From Dyella_B nitratireducens (GTDB taxonomy: Bacteria; Pseudomonadota; Gammaproteobacteria; Xanthomonadales; Rhodanobacteraceae), in NCBI RefSeq assembly GCF_049532905.1, contig NZ_CP064032.1, positions 3,782,001-3,846,000 on the forward strand: 64,000 nt of DNA, given 5' to 3'. The notes below the pieces were generated by a model that had not been told where the DNA came from, made no database searches, and was given only the letters and a program-made list of their open reading frames with translations. Numbering within the stretch: position 1 is the stretch's first letter; every line of letters begins with the position of its first letter. The position numbers and the translations under genes were made by a program. Below are positions 27,101 to 36,539 of the stretch, in pieces.

Positions 27101-28702
27101 ATGGCGGCAGATCGGCCTCACCCTCCCCTCGACCGCACGGCGGGTCTATCCGCCGCTGCGCGCCGGCTGCTGGATGAAGCAGGCAAAGCATTGAGCCGGT
27201 CCGATCCCGATGCTGCGGAGCGTTCGTTGACTGGCGTATTGGCGATGGCACCGAGCGCCGCCGAAGCCTATCGGCTGCTGGGTGTGGCCAACCAAATGCG
27301 CGGCGATCACGCCACGGCGGTAACGCATCTACGGCGCTCGCTGGCACTGGGTTCCCATGATGCGATCACCATGATGGGCCTTGGTATTTCCCTGCACGAA
27401 AGCGGTGATGCCGACGAGGCCATTGCCAGCCTCCGCCAGGCCTGCACATTGGCGCCCGACATGGCCTCAGCCTGGTACAACCTGGGCAAGGCGCTGAAAG
27501 TGCAGCTTCGCCGCGAGGAAGCATGCGAGGCTTTGCAGCAAGCATTAGCGGTGGATGGCGCGCATACGTTGGCGCGAATAAGCCTGGCCGATGCCATGGT
27601 CGGTCTCGGCCGCATCGCAGATGCCGTGACGGAATACCGCGAAGTAGTTCGACGCCATCCTGAGCATGCCGATGCATGGTATGCACTGGCCAACCTGAAG
27701 ACCGAGCCGCTCAGTAGTGATGACACCATCCGCCTGCAGCGCGCTTTTCGCAAACCGAATGTGCCTGCGGATGCACGCGTTTCGCTGGGGTTCGCCTTGG
27801 CCAAGGCCTTGGAAGATCAGGCGCAATACGCCGAAGCCTTCGACGTCTTGCGCGAGGCTAACGCATTGAAGCGTCGGCAAGTGCATTGGAACGCAGCGGT
27901 TGAACGTGCGTATGTGGACGCGATCATGGCGGCATTCGATCGTCCTCTACCCACGCCGATGGATCCTGAGCTGGGCAATGAGGTCATCTTCATCGCCAGC
28001 CTGCCGCGTTCCGGTTCGACACTGATCGAACAGATCCTTGCCTCGCACCCAAAAGTTGAGGGGGCTGATGAGATCGTTGATCTCCCACAGGTGCTCGAAG
28101 CCGAATCGAAGCGTCGCAAACAGCCTTTTCCGAACTGGGTGGCAAATGCTACGGCCGACGACTGGGCACGGCTCGGCCGCGAATACCTGGCGCGCACAGC
28201 ACGCTGGCGGGAGCAACGTCCGCTGTTCACCGACAAAAACATGCTCAATTGGGAACACGTTGGTGCTCTGTTGGCGATGCTGCCAGGCGCGCGCATCGTG
28301 AACTGCCATCGTGATGCGGTGGAAACTTGCTTTGCCTGCTATCGCCAGCTTTTCAGCAACGGCTCGCACTTCAGTTATGACCTGGACGACATGGCGAGCT
28401 ACTACAAAGATTTCGCTCGACTCAGCCGCTATTGGCAGCAGCACTATCCAGGACAGATTCTCGATTTCTCGTACGAGGCCTTGCTCGCCGATCCGGAAAC
28501 CCAAACGCGACGACTGCTGGATTTCTGCAACCTGCCCTTCGATCCGGCTTGCCTCAACTTCCACAAGACGTCGCGCGTGGTGCTGAGCACCGCCAGCGCT
28601 GCACAAGTGCGCCAGCCACTACGCAAGGACACCGCACGTAGCGCACACTACGCAAAGCAGTTGGAACCGCTTCGCACACATCTAACGAAAGACCGACCGT
28701 AA
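27101..28702 (+). CDS. TPR-containing sulfotransferase family protein 2
   Basis: 533 residues from the ATG at 27101, chosen because the repeat domain starts soon after; the open frame extends to 27002 without support. TPR-like repeats cover ~20-260 (AYRLLGVANQMRGDHATAV, AWYNLGKALKVQLRREEA, ADAWYALANLK). The sulfotransferase domain covers ~290-520, with 5'-phosphosulfate loop ASLPRSGSTLIEQIL (Pro302-Thr307 region) and 3'-phosphate segment RIVNCHRDAVETCFACY. It is cytoplasmic and would use PAPS. It lies between two Oar-like receptors and is divergent from receptor 1, echoing the receptor/sulfotransferase pair at 2783-7592. The acceptor is unknown. Confidence 0.85.
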   Translation: MAADRPHPPLDRTAGLSAAARRLLDEAGKALSRSDPDAAERSLTGVLAMAPSAAEAYRLLGVANQMRGDHATAVTHLRRSLALGSHDAITMMGLGISLHESGDADEAIASLRQACTLAPDMASAWYNLGKALKVQLRREEACEALQQALAVDGAHTLARISLADAMVGLGRIADAVTEYREVVRRHPEHADAWYALANLKTEPLSSDDTIRLQRAFRKPNVPADARVSLGFALAKALEDQAQYAEAFDVLREANALKRRQVHWNAAVERAYVDAIMAAFDRPLPTPMDPELGNEVIFIASLPRSGSTLIEQILASHPKVEGADEIVDLPQVLEAESKRRKQPFPNWVANATADDWARLGREYLARTARWREQRPLFTDKNMLNWEHVGALLAMLPGARIVNCHRDAVETCFACYRQLFSNGSHFSYDLDDMASYYKDFARLSRYWQQHYPGQILDFSYEALLADPETQTRRLLDFCNLPFDPACLNFHKTSRVVLSTASAAQVRQPLRKDTARSAHYAKQLEPLRTHLTKDRP

Positions 28703-28722
28703 CGCCTATAAACGCGGGATTA

Positions 28723-28760
28723 AAACAAAAAGCCGCCGATGACTCGGCGGCTTTTTGTTT
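28723..28760. terminator. Bidirectional terminator between sulfotransferase 2 and Oar-like receptor 2
   Basis: AAACAAAAAGCCGCCGA, loop TGAC, TCGGCGGCTTTTTGTTT. It serves the two converging genes and resembles the terminator of receptor 1. Confidence 0.93.
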
Positions 28761-28819
28761 GATTCAAAAGTAACTGCCGAAGCAATTGGCAACCCAACTG
28801 CTTCGGCGCGATGCCTGAC

Positions 28820-31800
28820 TTACCAGTCGTACGTGACACCGAGCTGGACGGTACGCGGCTGCTCCACAGCTTCATAACCCATGTAGGTAGCTGCGCCATT
28901 GTTAATCGCAGAGTTAACCGCAACGGCCGACTTGTACAAGGCGTTCGGCGAACCCGTGCTGCCGTAGTTCGACACCATCTGGGTGACTTTCTGCTCGTTG
29001 GCGATGTTGCGAACCTGCAGCTGGAAGGCCAGCTTCTTGTCCGCCCATTCCGGACGATATTGCAGTGCCAGATCCAGCGTGTGAATCCACGGCGTGAAGC
29101 CGGTCGTACCGGTCGGCGTCGGGTTGCCTCCGCACCAGTGGTAGTTACCCGGACCGTAGGCGAGACCCGGGTTGCTCTGGTTCGGGCCGTACAGACCCAA
29201 GCAGGACACCGGCGTGCCAGACGCCAACTGCAACACGGCGCTGACCGACCACTCTGGGAGGAACTGGTAGGTGCCATAGGCCTTCAACACGTGCTTGCGG
29301 TTGTTAGCCTGCAAGCCGTTGGCATTCGACATGATCGCCGTGTAGTCCCACTGCTCCGTCGCCGACTGCGAGGTACCACCCTGGCCAATGTTCGACTGCA
29401 CCGGACCCTCGGACGTGCCGTAGCTCTTCGAGTACACGTAGTCGAGCTTGGCGTACCACTTACCGTCCCATACGTGCTCGAGGTACATCTCCAGCGAGTA
29501 GAAGTTACGGAAAGCCGGCGGGAAGCCCAACGTATCCGGGCTAACCGTCGCGTAGGAATAGCCACCGTTGAGGTTCTTGATCTTGTATTGCTGGGTGCTG
29601 CCCGGGTTGATCAGGATACTGGCGTTGACATACATGCTCGGGCCGCAGGTGGCACCCGATGCGGCCGGCTGATTGAGCAGGCCGGGGTTCTGTTGAAGCA
29701 AAGCGGTACAGATGGCGAGCGGGCCTTCACCCGTATCGTCGATGATGTGGTTCAACTTGGTCCACGTTGCGGTCACACCGTAATCCCAGCTCGGTGCAAA
29801 CTGGTGCTGGAAGCCAAGTACGAACGAATCCTGGTACGACGCCTTCAGGTTCTGCGAAGCCACCGTCGAGGGGTCAAGCGCCGCGCCGTATTCGTTGTTC
29901 AACGACACCGGCACGCCATTGCCGCAGGTCTGGCCGCACGAATAAATCGGGGTCAGGCCCGTCGGGGTACCGTCCGTGTTGACGCCCGTATAGGTGTAGT
30001 ACTGCGAGGTGAACGTGGAGGCCGACGCTTCACGCAAGGCCACACCGGTCGGCAGCGCCAAGTAGTAACGGCCCGCATTGCCGAACAACTTCATGCTGGA
30101 ATCGCCCAGGATGTCCCAGCTGAAACCCAGACGCGGCGCCCACTGCGGCTTGGTCAGTCGCACATATGCCTGACCATTCGGGTTGTAGTTGGTGAACTGG
30201 TCGTTACGCAGGCCGAGGTTCAGTAACAGGTTGGGGGTAACCTGCCAGGTGTCCTTGATGTACTGCGCGTACTGCTTCACCTGCACCGTGGTAGCAGTCT
30301 GGAATACCGTCTTCTGTACGTAGTTGGCACCATTGATAGGTGCCACATACGGAGCGAAACCCGGCGTGGTGCCCGCAATCGGCGTACCCGCGATGGCGGT
30401 GTTCTGATACACCCATTGGTAACCCGTACCAGGCCCGGTCGGCAGCACACCGTCATTGATATCGCGTGTGGTCTGGTTGTCGAGACCCGCAGCAATCGTG
30501 TGGTTGCCCAGTTTGTAACTAAGATCGAAACGGAAGTTCGTTTCTGTCGACTTATGCGCCGGATTGGGGAAAGTCGGATTGACCTGGGTGTTGGAGTATC
30601 CAGCACCATTGTTGGGCGTTACACCATTGACCGATTGAAATTGCGGGTTGGTGACGTTGGGAACATCCGGAAGTCCGCCCGGCTGCTGTGTGAAGTACGT
30701 GCCGTTCATCTTGCCGAACAAAACATTCAAGGTCAGGTCGTCCGTGATGTACGACGTGAACTTGAAGATGTTCATGGTGAAGGTGTCTTTAAACGACGGT
30801 TCGAAGCCGGCGAAATCACCTTGTGTCTTGGTGTTGTAGTCGTAGTTGTAGAACGCGCCGTTGTACTGCTCCGAATTCCTGGCCGTGGTCCACGACAGGG
30901 TGTTCGAATCGGTGATGTTCCAGTCCAGCTTGCCGTAGTACTTCGGATTGGAATAGCTGTTCTGATACACGAACGGCGTACCGACGTTCTGACCGACATT
31001 GTCGTTGTTGTGATGGTCGGCTTCGGCTGCCAAGAAGAAGAACAACTTGTCTTTGATCAGCGGGCCTCCGACGTAAGCGTCGTACACCTGCTCCCACTGC
31101 GTGTTCTTGTTGCGATAGTCAAGCAAGCTGCCCGGCGACGTATTGCCTGAAGTAATCGCAGGGTTGTTGTAGTACACATTGCCCTGGTTACCCTGCAAGC
31201 CCTCCGGCGTAAAGAACACGGCGCCACCGAAATGCCACGTGTTGGTGCCGCTGGCGCCGACCTGACTGATCACGCCGCCGGTGGAGCGGCCGTATTCGGG
31301 GCCATAACCATTGGTCAGCGTTTCCTGCTGGGCGATCGCGCCGTATGGCAGCGTGATACCGCCTGAACCAGCAACCGGATCGGTGGTGTTGAAACCGTTG
31401 ATGTAGTAGGCGTTCTCAACGACCGAACTGCCACCGAACGAAACCAGTGGCTCACCGGTCGGGCCGTTGCCGAGTGCGCTGGCGCCTTGCACGGTGCCCG
31501 GCGCCAGCAGCGCAATCGCCGCACCTGTGCGTGCCAGCGGCAGATTCTTCAGCTGCTGTGAGGTGATAACGGTGCTTTCCTGCGTCGACGTCACGTCGAT
31601 CGGCGGAATGGCGTTGGCAGTCACCATCACTGACGACAGGCTCTTTGTCGCGCCGGTTGCGGACGTCGTCACGAAATCAACCGCGACGGACTTCGCGGCC
31701 AGCGCCGTAATGCCCTGCTTGGTCTGAAGCGTCTGGCCGTTCTGCATCAACATCACATCATACGTGCCGACCGGCAGCGTGATGCTGTAACGACCGTCCT

Positions 31801-32011
31801 GGCCAACCGCAACGCTGCGATTGAAACCCGAACCACCAACGATCTGCACGGTTTCGCCAGCGGCGACCGGTGCCTGACCGAAAATCGTACCGGTGGTGGC
31901 CTGCGCCAGCACCTGTCCGGAAAAACCGAAACCCATCGCCACTGCAACAGCCAGTGCGGTGTGACGAACCGGCATCCTGGTGGATGCGGGCACAAACTTT
32001 TTAATGTCCAT
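28820..32011 (-). CDS. Oar-like TonB-dependent receptor 2
   Basis: 1063 residues from the ATG at 32011. The order is the same as in receptor 1: signal peptide ending SGQVLAQ, carboxypeptidase-regulatory-like domain (GRYSITLPVGTYDVMLMQNG), plug (NAYYINGFNTTDP, YGPEYGRSTGGVISQVG) and barrel ending VQLGVTYDW. The N-terminal ~250 residues are nearly identical to receptor 1. Differences cluster in barrel loops (e.g. around 330-520), as expected if the paralogues recognise different ligands. The leader and promoter are also duplicated. Substrate unknown. Confidence 0.92.
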   Translation of the reverse strand: MDIKKFVPASTRMPVRHTALAVAVAMGFGFSGQVLAQATTGTIFGQAPVAAGETVQIVGGSGFNRSVAVGQDGRYSITLPVGTYDVMLMQNGQTLQTKQGITALAAKSVAVDFVTTSATGATKSLSSVMVTANAIPPIDVTSTQESTVITSQQLKNLPLARTGAAIALLAPGTVQGASALGNGPTGEPLVSFGGSSVVENAYYINGFNTTDPVAGSGGITLPYGAIAQQETLTNGYGPEYGRSTGGVISQVGASGTNTWHFGGAVFFTPEGLQGNQGNVYYNNPAITSGNTSPGSLLDYRNKNTQWEQVYDAYVGGPLIKDKLFFFLAAEADHHNNDNVGQNVGTPFVYQNSYSNPKYYGKLDWNITDSNTLSWTTARNSEQYNGAFYNYDYNTKTQGDFAGFEPSFKDTFTMNIFKFTSYITDDLTLNVLFGKMNGTYFTQQPGGLPDVPNVTNPQFQSVNGVTPNNGAGYSNTQVNPTFPNPAHKSTETNFRFDLSYKLGNHTIAAGLDNQTTRDINDGVLPTGPGTGYQWVYQNTAIAGTPIAGTTPGFAPYVAPINGANYVQKTVFQTATTVQVKQYAQYIKDTWQVTPNLLLNLGLRNDQFTNYNPNGQAYVRLTKPQWAPRLGFSWDILGDSSMKLFGNAGRYYLALPTGVALREASASTFTSQYYTYTGVNTDGTPTGLTPIYSCGQTCGNGVPVSLNNEYGAALDPSTVASQNLKASYQDSFVLGFQHQFAPSWDYGVTATWTKLNHIIDDTGEGPLAICTALLQQNPGLLNQPAASGATCGPSMYVNASILINPGSTQQYKIKNLNGGYSYATVSPDTLGFPPAFRNFYSLEMYLEHVWDGKWYAKLDYVYSKSYGTSEGPVQSNIGQGGTSQSATEQWDYTAIMSNANGLQANNRKHVLKAYGTYQFLPEWSVSAVLQLASGTPVSCLGLYGPNQSNPGLAYGPGNYHWCGGNPTPTGTTGFTPWIHTLDLALQYRPEWADKKLAFQLQVRNIANEQKVTQMVSNYGSTGSPNALYKSAVAVNSAINNGAATYMGYEAVEQPRTVQLGVTYDW

Positions 32012-32183
32012 TAGGGGGTCCCCAGCAGTAAGAGAAAAGAGATGGGACCGTCAGGGAACGTCATGTCTGGCGCAGGTCCCTCCCCCGCCAAATCACAAAC
32101 GGACGGTTTTTTTCCCATCACCACCAAATTGCCTGGTCCAAAATAACTTGCTTAACGGACCTTTAGCACTTTGTTGTCCCGAA

Positions 32184-32212
32184 AATTAAGCGCTCGAATA
32201 ACACAAAGTCAA
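32184..32212 (-). promoter_or_regulatory. Sigma-70-type promoter of Oar-like receptor 2
   Basis: Minus strand TTGACT (-35, 32207-32212), 17-base spacer, TTAATT (-10, 32184-32189). The spacer shares GCGC next to the -10 with the receptor 1 promoter. Confidence 0.7.
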
Positions 32213-32303
32213 CAATAAATAATTACGGATGAAAGCATTTTCTTACGATTGATCATGTCTCGCGTGAGCTACAACCGGTCATTCGCAAAATTTACGCGCA
32301 GAT

Positions 32304-32345
32304 CGTCAGCTTATCGCAAGCTTTTGGGTCAAATTGCGCAAGGAA
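32304..32345 (-). promoter_or_regulatory. Conserved upstream box of receptor 2
   Basis: GTCAGCTTATCGCAAGC then GTCAAATTGCGCAAGGAAA. It is the counterpart of 26644-26685 and lies ~92 bases upstream of the -35 element. Confidence 0.45.
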
Positions 32346-32355
32346 ACGCGGGGGA

Positions 32356-33144
32356 TCATTCCCCCGGCTCGTCCTCAAATCGCAGATGCTTAACACTCCG
32401 TCCATTCCGGCGCACCAGCTTTAGTGCCTCAATGCCGATCCGGATGTGCGCCTCCACGTACTGCGCCGTGACGCTGCGATCACTCAGCTCGGTCTTCACC
32501 CCTTCCGGAATCATGGGTTGATCGGAAACCAGCAAGAGCGCACCACAAGGAATATGGTTGGCGAAGCCGGCGGCGAAGATGGTGGCCGTTTCCATATCCA
32601 CAGCCATGCAGCGTGTGCGGCGCAAATACTCCTTGAATGTCTCGTCGTGTTCCCATACGCGCCGATTGGTGGTGTAGACCGTACCGGTCCAATAGTCGTG
32701 GCCAAGGTCGCGGATCATGGTGGAGACACCGCGCTGCAATTGGAATGCAGGCAACGCTGGCACCTCGGGTGGCAAATAATCATTGCTGGTGCCTTCGCCA
32801 CGAATGGCAGCGATCGGCAAAATCAAATCGCCAAGCTGATTCTTCTTTTTCACGCCGCCGCATTTGCCAAGAAACAACACCGCGCTGGGTTGGATCGCAC
32901 TCAGCAGATCCATCACCGTGGCGGCATTGGGGCTGCCCATGCCGAAGTTGATAAGCGTGATGTCATCGGCCGTCGCACTGGGCATGGGCCGATCGCGCCC
33001 TTGCACTTCCACGCCATGCCATTGCGCGAAGAGGTCGACGTAATGACCAAAATTGGTAAGCAGGATGTGGCTGCCGAATTGTTCGAGCGACATGCCGGTA
33101 TAGCGCGGCAGCCAGTTGGTGACGATCTCGTATTTGGTCTTCAT
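32356..33144 (-). CDS. amn: AMP nucleosidase
   Basis: 262 residues from the ATG at 33144 (MKTKYEIVTNWLPRYTG); the open frame extends further but without family similarity. A PNP/UDP-phosphorylase-like fold: ITLINFGMGSPNAATVMDLL, VLFLGKCGGVKKKNQLGDLI, and the substrate segment AVDMETATIFAAGF followed by ALLLVSDQPM. It matches the short AMP nucleosidase form (~260 residues) that lacks the N-terminal regulatory domain of E. coli Amn. The enzyme hydrolyses AMP to adenine and ribose 5-phosphate in the cytosol. It is not obviously linked to the receptor genes on either side. Confidence 0.88.
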   Translation of the reverse strand: MKTKYEIVTNWLPRYTGMSLEQFGSHILLTNFGHYVDLFAQWHGVEVQGRDRPMPSATADDITLINFGMGSPNAATVMDLLSAIQPSAVLFLGKCGGVKKKNQLGDLILPIAAIRGEGTSNDYLPPEVPALPAFQLQRGVSTMIRDLGHDYWTGTVYTTNRRVWEHDETFKEYLRRTRCMAVDMETATIFAAGFANHIPCGALLLVSDQPMIPEGVKTELSDRSVTAQYVEAHIRIGIEALKLVRRNGRSVKHLRFEDEPGE

Positions 33145-33303
33145 GCAAAGCTCTTGTTCCGGCGTGACGCACCTGCGCCACGCGTTACCGGCGACGCCAC
33201 GCCGGCAGGGTGCCAAGTCTCAACACCCACCATCTTAGAGCCTGATCCAACACTGGTGTCCATATCCCATCCACCAGCCCCAAAAAAATTTCGATGACGA
33301 TTC

Positions 33304-33380
33304 GTAGGTTGGGTTAGCGCAGCGTAACCCAGCGCCACTGCCTCGAATATGTCGGGTTACGCTGCGCTAACCCAACCTAC
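33304..33380. repeat. REP class B pair (inverted)
   Basis: GTAG followed by GTTGGGTTAGCGCAGCG and TAACCC (33304-33330) faces its inverted copy ending CCCAACCTAC (33354-33380). It shares the GTAG-GTTGGG foot with class A but has a different inner stem. Confidence 0.88.
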
Positions 33381-33388
33381 AAACCACG

Positions 33389-33422
33389 CAAAAAAACACG
33401 CCTCGGCATAACCGAGGCGTGT
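33389..33422 (-). terminator. Terminator of Oar-like receptor 3
   Basis: Stem ACACGCCTCGG (33396-33406) / CCGAGGCGTGT (33412-33422) with a 5-base loop, followed on the minus strand by a T-run (A-run at 33390-33396). Confidence 0.9.
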
Positions 33423-33467
33423 GCGAAGTAAATAAGTCCCTCTGGTAAAAGAGAGACTCGTTGCAAC

Positions 33468-36400
33468 TTAGTAGTCGTAAGACACCGAGAAACGCACGTA
33501 ACGCGGCTGGGTGTAGTACATGCCAAGTCCATAGCTGTTGAGCACCGTGCCGGGCGATGCGGACTCGCTGGTGGCACTCCACTGAGTCGGCACCTGGCGA
33601 TTCAGCACGTTGAATACATCCACGCCGAAGGCCAACTTCTGTTGCGCGAACATCGGGCGATACATCACACCCAGGTCCAGACGCGTGTTCCAGGGCATGC
33701 GGCCCGCTGCACCCGGAGCCGACGGCTGGGCGAAACAGTAATGGTAGGCCGCACCGTATCCCGACGGATCGGTGTCCGGCGCGGGGTAATAGCCAAGGCA
33801 GCTCTTCGGCGCACCCGAGGTTGCCAGGATGCGGCCCGAGACCATCCATTCCGGCGTAATCGCGTAAACACCATAGGCCTTGATCTGGTGTGTGCGGTCA
33901 TTGAACAGCACGCCGTTGGCGTTCGCCATGAGCGCAGCGAAGTCCCAGTCCTCGGTCTTGCTGACGTCGGTCTGGCCGATATCCGAACGCACCTGGCCTT
34001 CGGTGTTGCCGTAGCTGCGCGAGAAGGTGTAATCCAGGCGCGCCTGCCACTTACCGTCGAACGGATGCTCCAAGTACATGTTCATCGCGTAGTACTTGCG
34101 CTTCGCGCCGTCGGTGAAGCCCCAGTCCTTGGTGGTCATCGTCACCTTGGTGTAGCCGCTGCCGTCCGCGCGCGCGACCAGGAAGTCGTTGCTGTGACCC
34201 GGGTTGAACAGTCGGCAGCCTGGCTGGTCGGTGACGTACTGACTTGCATCCAGCCCCATGGACGTCAGCTTGTCGGCAATCCTGCCTGTATCGCAAACGT
34301 CATCGATCGCGCTTTCCAGCTTGCGCAAGGTGAACTTCGCGCCCGTCGTCCAACTGGAACCCAACGTCTTGTCGAAGCCCAGGATCAACTCGTCCTGAAA
34401 TTCCGAACGCAGGTTGGTGGCCGTGAACGTCTTCGGATCGGGCGTGACACCGTATTCGTTATCCGCCGAGTGCGCCGGCCCCAGTGCGGTCACGCCGGTC
34501 GGAGCACCATTCGCAGCGATACCGGTATAGGTGAAGTACTGATCGGTATAGGTGGATGCCGAAGCACCACGGATCGCTACGCTGCTCGGCAAGGCGAGGT
34601 AGTAACGGCCGAGGTTGGCGTACACCTTCATACTGGAATCACCGAACACATCCCAACTTGCACCCAAGCGCGGAGCCCACTGGTTGCCGCTGCGCACATA
34701 GGGCTGCTCGGAGTTGTTGAGGTTGGTGAACCTGTCGTTGCGTAGACCAACATCGAGCATCCAGCGGTCGGTCACCTGCCACTTGTCCTCCAGGTAGTAC
34801 GCTTTTTGCGCGACGGACATGCTGGTGGCATCGTGGAAAATGCGCTGACGCACGTAATAAGGCGTACCCGGTGCCGCCGAATAGCTGTTGATCGGATCGT
34901 TCGGCGTGCTGGTGACGAAGTAGTACCACGCATAACCAGGACCGCTGGTGATCTGCCCCTGATCGGCAGCGTGGTAATACATGTTGTCCATACCCACGGA
35001 CAGATCATGGCTACCCAGGTGGTAATCGACATCCAAACGCAGACCATGCGTACGGGTCTTGGCATCAGGCGAGTTGATCAGGCGAACCGTGTTGTTGTTC
35101 GTGATCGTGCCACCGCCCGTGTAGGCCGGATTCTGGTTGATCGGGTTGGCGATAAACGGATCGGTTGCATTCTGGCCCGGAATCTCGGTGAAGTTGGTCA
35201 CCTTGTTCTTGCCGAAGGTGGCGCTTACCGTCAGGTCCTGCGTGATGTAGCCGGTGTACTTGATGATGTCGAGCGTGGTCGAATTCTTCGACCAGATCGG
35301 GTACAGCCCGAGCGCACCACCCGTTTTACCCGTGCTGTAGTTGTAACCGTAGTATTCACCCGAGCTCACCTCCGGTGAAATCGCGGGATTGCCGGTGGGA
35401 TCGATGTTGCCAGCGTCACCCGGCTGCTTGTTCACGATGTGCGTGAGTTCCAGCAGGTTGTTGTCGGTGATGTTCCAGTTGATCTTGCCGTAGAACTTCT
35501 GCAGCTTGTTGGTGTACTTGAGGTACGCAGCCTGCGAAGCATCCGAGGTATTGGTGCTGGTGCCTTCCACCTTCTCCGATTCCGCCGCCAGGAAGAAGAA
35601 CAGCTTGTCCTTGATCAACGGACCACCCACGTAGGCGTCATACACTGTGCGCCACTGCTTGTCGTTCTGGCGAGCCTGGTAAATCGTGCCTGCCAGCGGC
35701 TTAGCCAGCTTGGGATAACTGTAGCCAGCCGGCAGCGCCATGTTCGGGTAATAGCGGTTCACCGGATCGGACTCGGCAAAGCGCGGCTCCCAGATCATCT
35801 GGCCGCCGAAGTGCCACTCGTTGGTGCCTTGCTTGCCGATCTGGTTGATCACGCCGCCATCGGAACGGCCATACTTCGCGCTGTAGCCGCCAATGTAGGT
35901 TTCCTGCTGATCGATCGAACCGTAGGGCAAGCCCACGCCGCCCAGGTTGGACAGCGGATCGGAGCTGCTGAAGCCGTTGATGTAGTAAGCGTTCTCGCTC
36001 GGGCTGCCGCCACCGAAGGAGAGCGAGTTATTGAAGAAGCCACTGCCCTGCACCACGCCCGGTGCCAGCAATGCGATCGCTTCAGCGGTACGGCCGAGCG
36101 GTAGGCGCTCGAGGTCCTTGGAAGTAATCACCGAACGCGAGTCGACCGAGGTCACGTCGATCTGTGGAATCGAGTTGGCGCTCACCGTCACGGTATTGAG
36201 GGTCTTGGCCGCGAAGCTGACTTCCGTGCCCACACCCACGTTGAGGGTCACGTCGTTGCGGGTATCCACAACGGCGCCATCTTTTTTCAGTTGAACCGTA
36301 TAGACGCCAACCGGCAAGTTGGCGATGCGATAGCGACCGGTGCCATCCACCGTCACGTCGCGGTTGATGCCCGTCTGGCTGGTCACCGTTACCGAATCGC

Positions 36401-36539
36401 CGACCGGCGCCTGGCCGAAGAACGAACCGGTCGTGGACTGCGCCATGGCCACGCCAGTGAAACCGAAACTGATTGCAAGAGCCGCAGCAAGAGCGTGACG
36501 GCGAGGCTTACCCGCGCCGATCAAGTGGTGCTTAGTCAT
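33468..36539 (-). CDS. Oar-like TonB-dependent receptor 3 (diverged)
   Basis: 1023 residues from the ATG at 36539 (MTKHHLIGAGKPRRHAL), with GGGGAG 10 bases upstream. The open frame continues to 36605 but that part is leader. The signal peptide ends GVAMAQ; the carboxypeptidase-regulatory-like domain has GRYRIANLPVGVYTVQLKKDG; the plug has LERLPLGRTAEAIALLAPGV, NAYYINGFSSSDP and YSAKYGRSDGGVINQIG; the barrel ends VRFSVSYDY. Architecture is the same as in receptors 1 and 2, but sequence is much more diverged and the promoter block of those two is absent. Substrate unknown. Confidence 0.92.
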   Translation of the reverse strand: MTKHHLIGAGKPRRHALAAALAISFGFTGVAMAQSTTGSFFGQAPVGDSVTVTSQTGINRDVTVDGTGRYRIANLPVGVYTVQLKKDGAVVDTRNDVTLNVGVGTEVSFAAKTLNTVTVSANSIPQIDVTSVDSRSVITSKDLERLPLGRTAEAIALLAPGVVQGSGFFNNSLSFGGGSPSENAYYINGFSSSDPLSNLGGVGLPYGSIDQQETYIGGYSAKYGRSDGGVINQIGKQGTNEWHFGGQMIWEPRFAESDPVNRYYPNMALPAGYSYPKLAKPLAGTIYQARQNDKQWRTVYDAYVGGPLIKDKLFFFLAAESEKVEGTSTNTSDASQAAYLKYTNKLQKFYGKINWNITDNNLLELTHIVNKQPGDAGNIDPTGNPAISPEVSSGEYYGYNYSTGKTGGALGLYPIWSKNSTTLDIIKYTGYITQDLTVSATFGKNKVTNFTEIPGQNATDPFIANPINQNPAYTGGGTITNNNTVRLINSPDAKTRTHGLRLDVDYHLGSHDLSVGMDNMYYHAADQGQITSGPGYAWYYFVTSTPNDPINSYSAAPGTPYYVRQRIFHDATSMSVAQKAYYLEDKWQVTDRWMLDVGLRNDRFTNLNNSEQPYVRSGNQWAPRLGASWDVFGDSSMKVYANLGRYYLALPSSVAIRGASASTYTDQYFTYTGIAANGAPTGVTALGPAHSADNEYGVTPDPKTFTATNLRSEFQDELILGFDKTLGSSWTTGAKFTLRKLESAIDDVCDTGRIADKLTSMGLDASQYVTDQPGCRLFNPGHSNDFLVARADGSGYTKVTMTTKDWGFTDGAKRKYYAMNMYLEHPFDGKWQARLDYTFSRSYGNTEGQVRSDIGQTDVSKTEDWDFAALMANANGVLFNDRTHQIKAYGVYAITPEWMVSGRILATSGAPKSCLGYYPAPDTDPSGYGAAYHYCFAQPSAPGAAGRMPWNTRLDLGVMYRPMFAQQKLAFGVDVFNVLNRQVPTQWSATSESASPGTVLNSYGLGMYYTQPRYVRFSVSYDY

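Larger units (their letters stand above)
32012..32355. other. Leader and promoter region of Oar-like receptor 2
   Basis: 344 bases without a gene between receptor 2 and amn (both minus strand). It contains the ~172-base leader, promoter 32184-32212 and upstream box 32304-32345. No terminator for amn was recognised in it. Confidence 0.6.

Noticed and set aside
28811..31150. Long plus-strand open frames over Oar-like receptor 2
   Set aside because: Same antisense artefact as for receptor 1; the minus strand has signal peptide, plug and barrel.
33389..33422. Part of the adjacent REP class B element
   Set aside because: The stem sequence is unrelated, and a T-run follows on the minus strand; it is the terminator of receptor 3.
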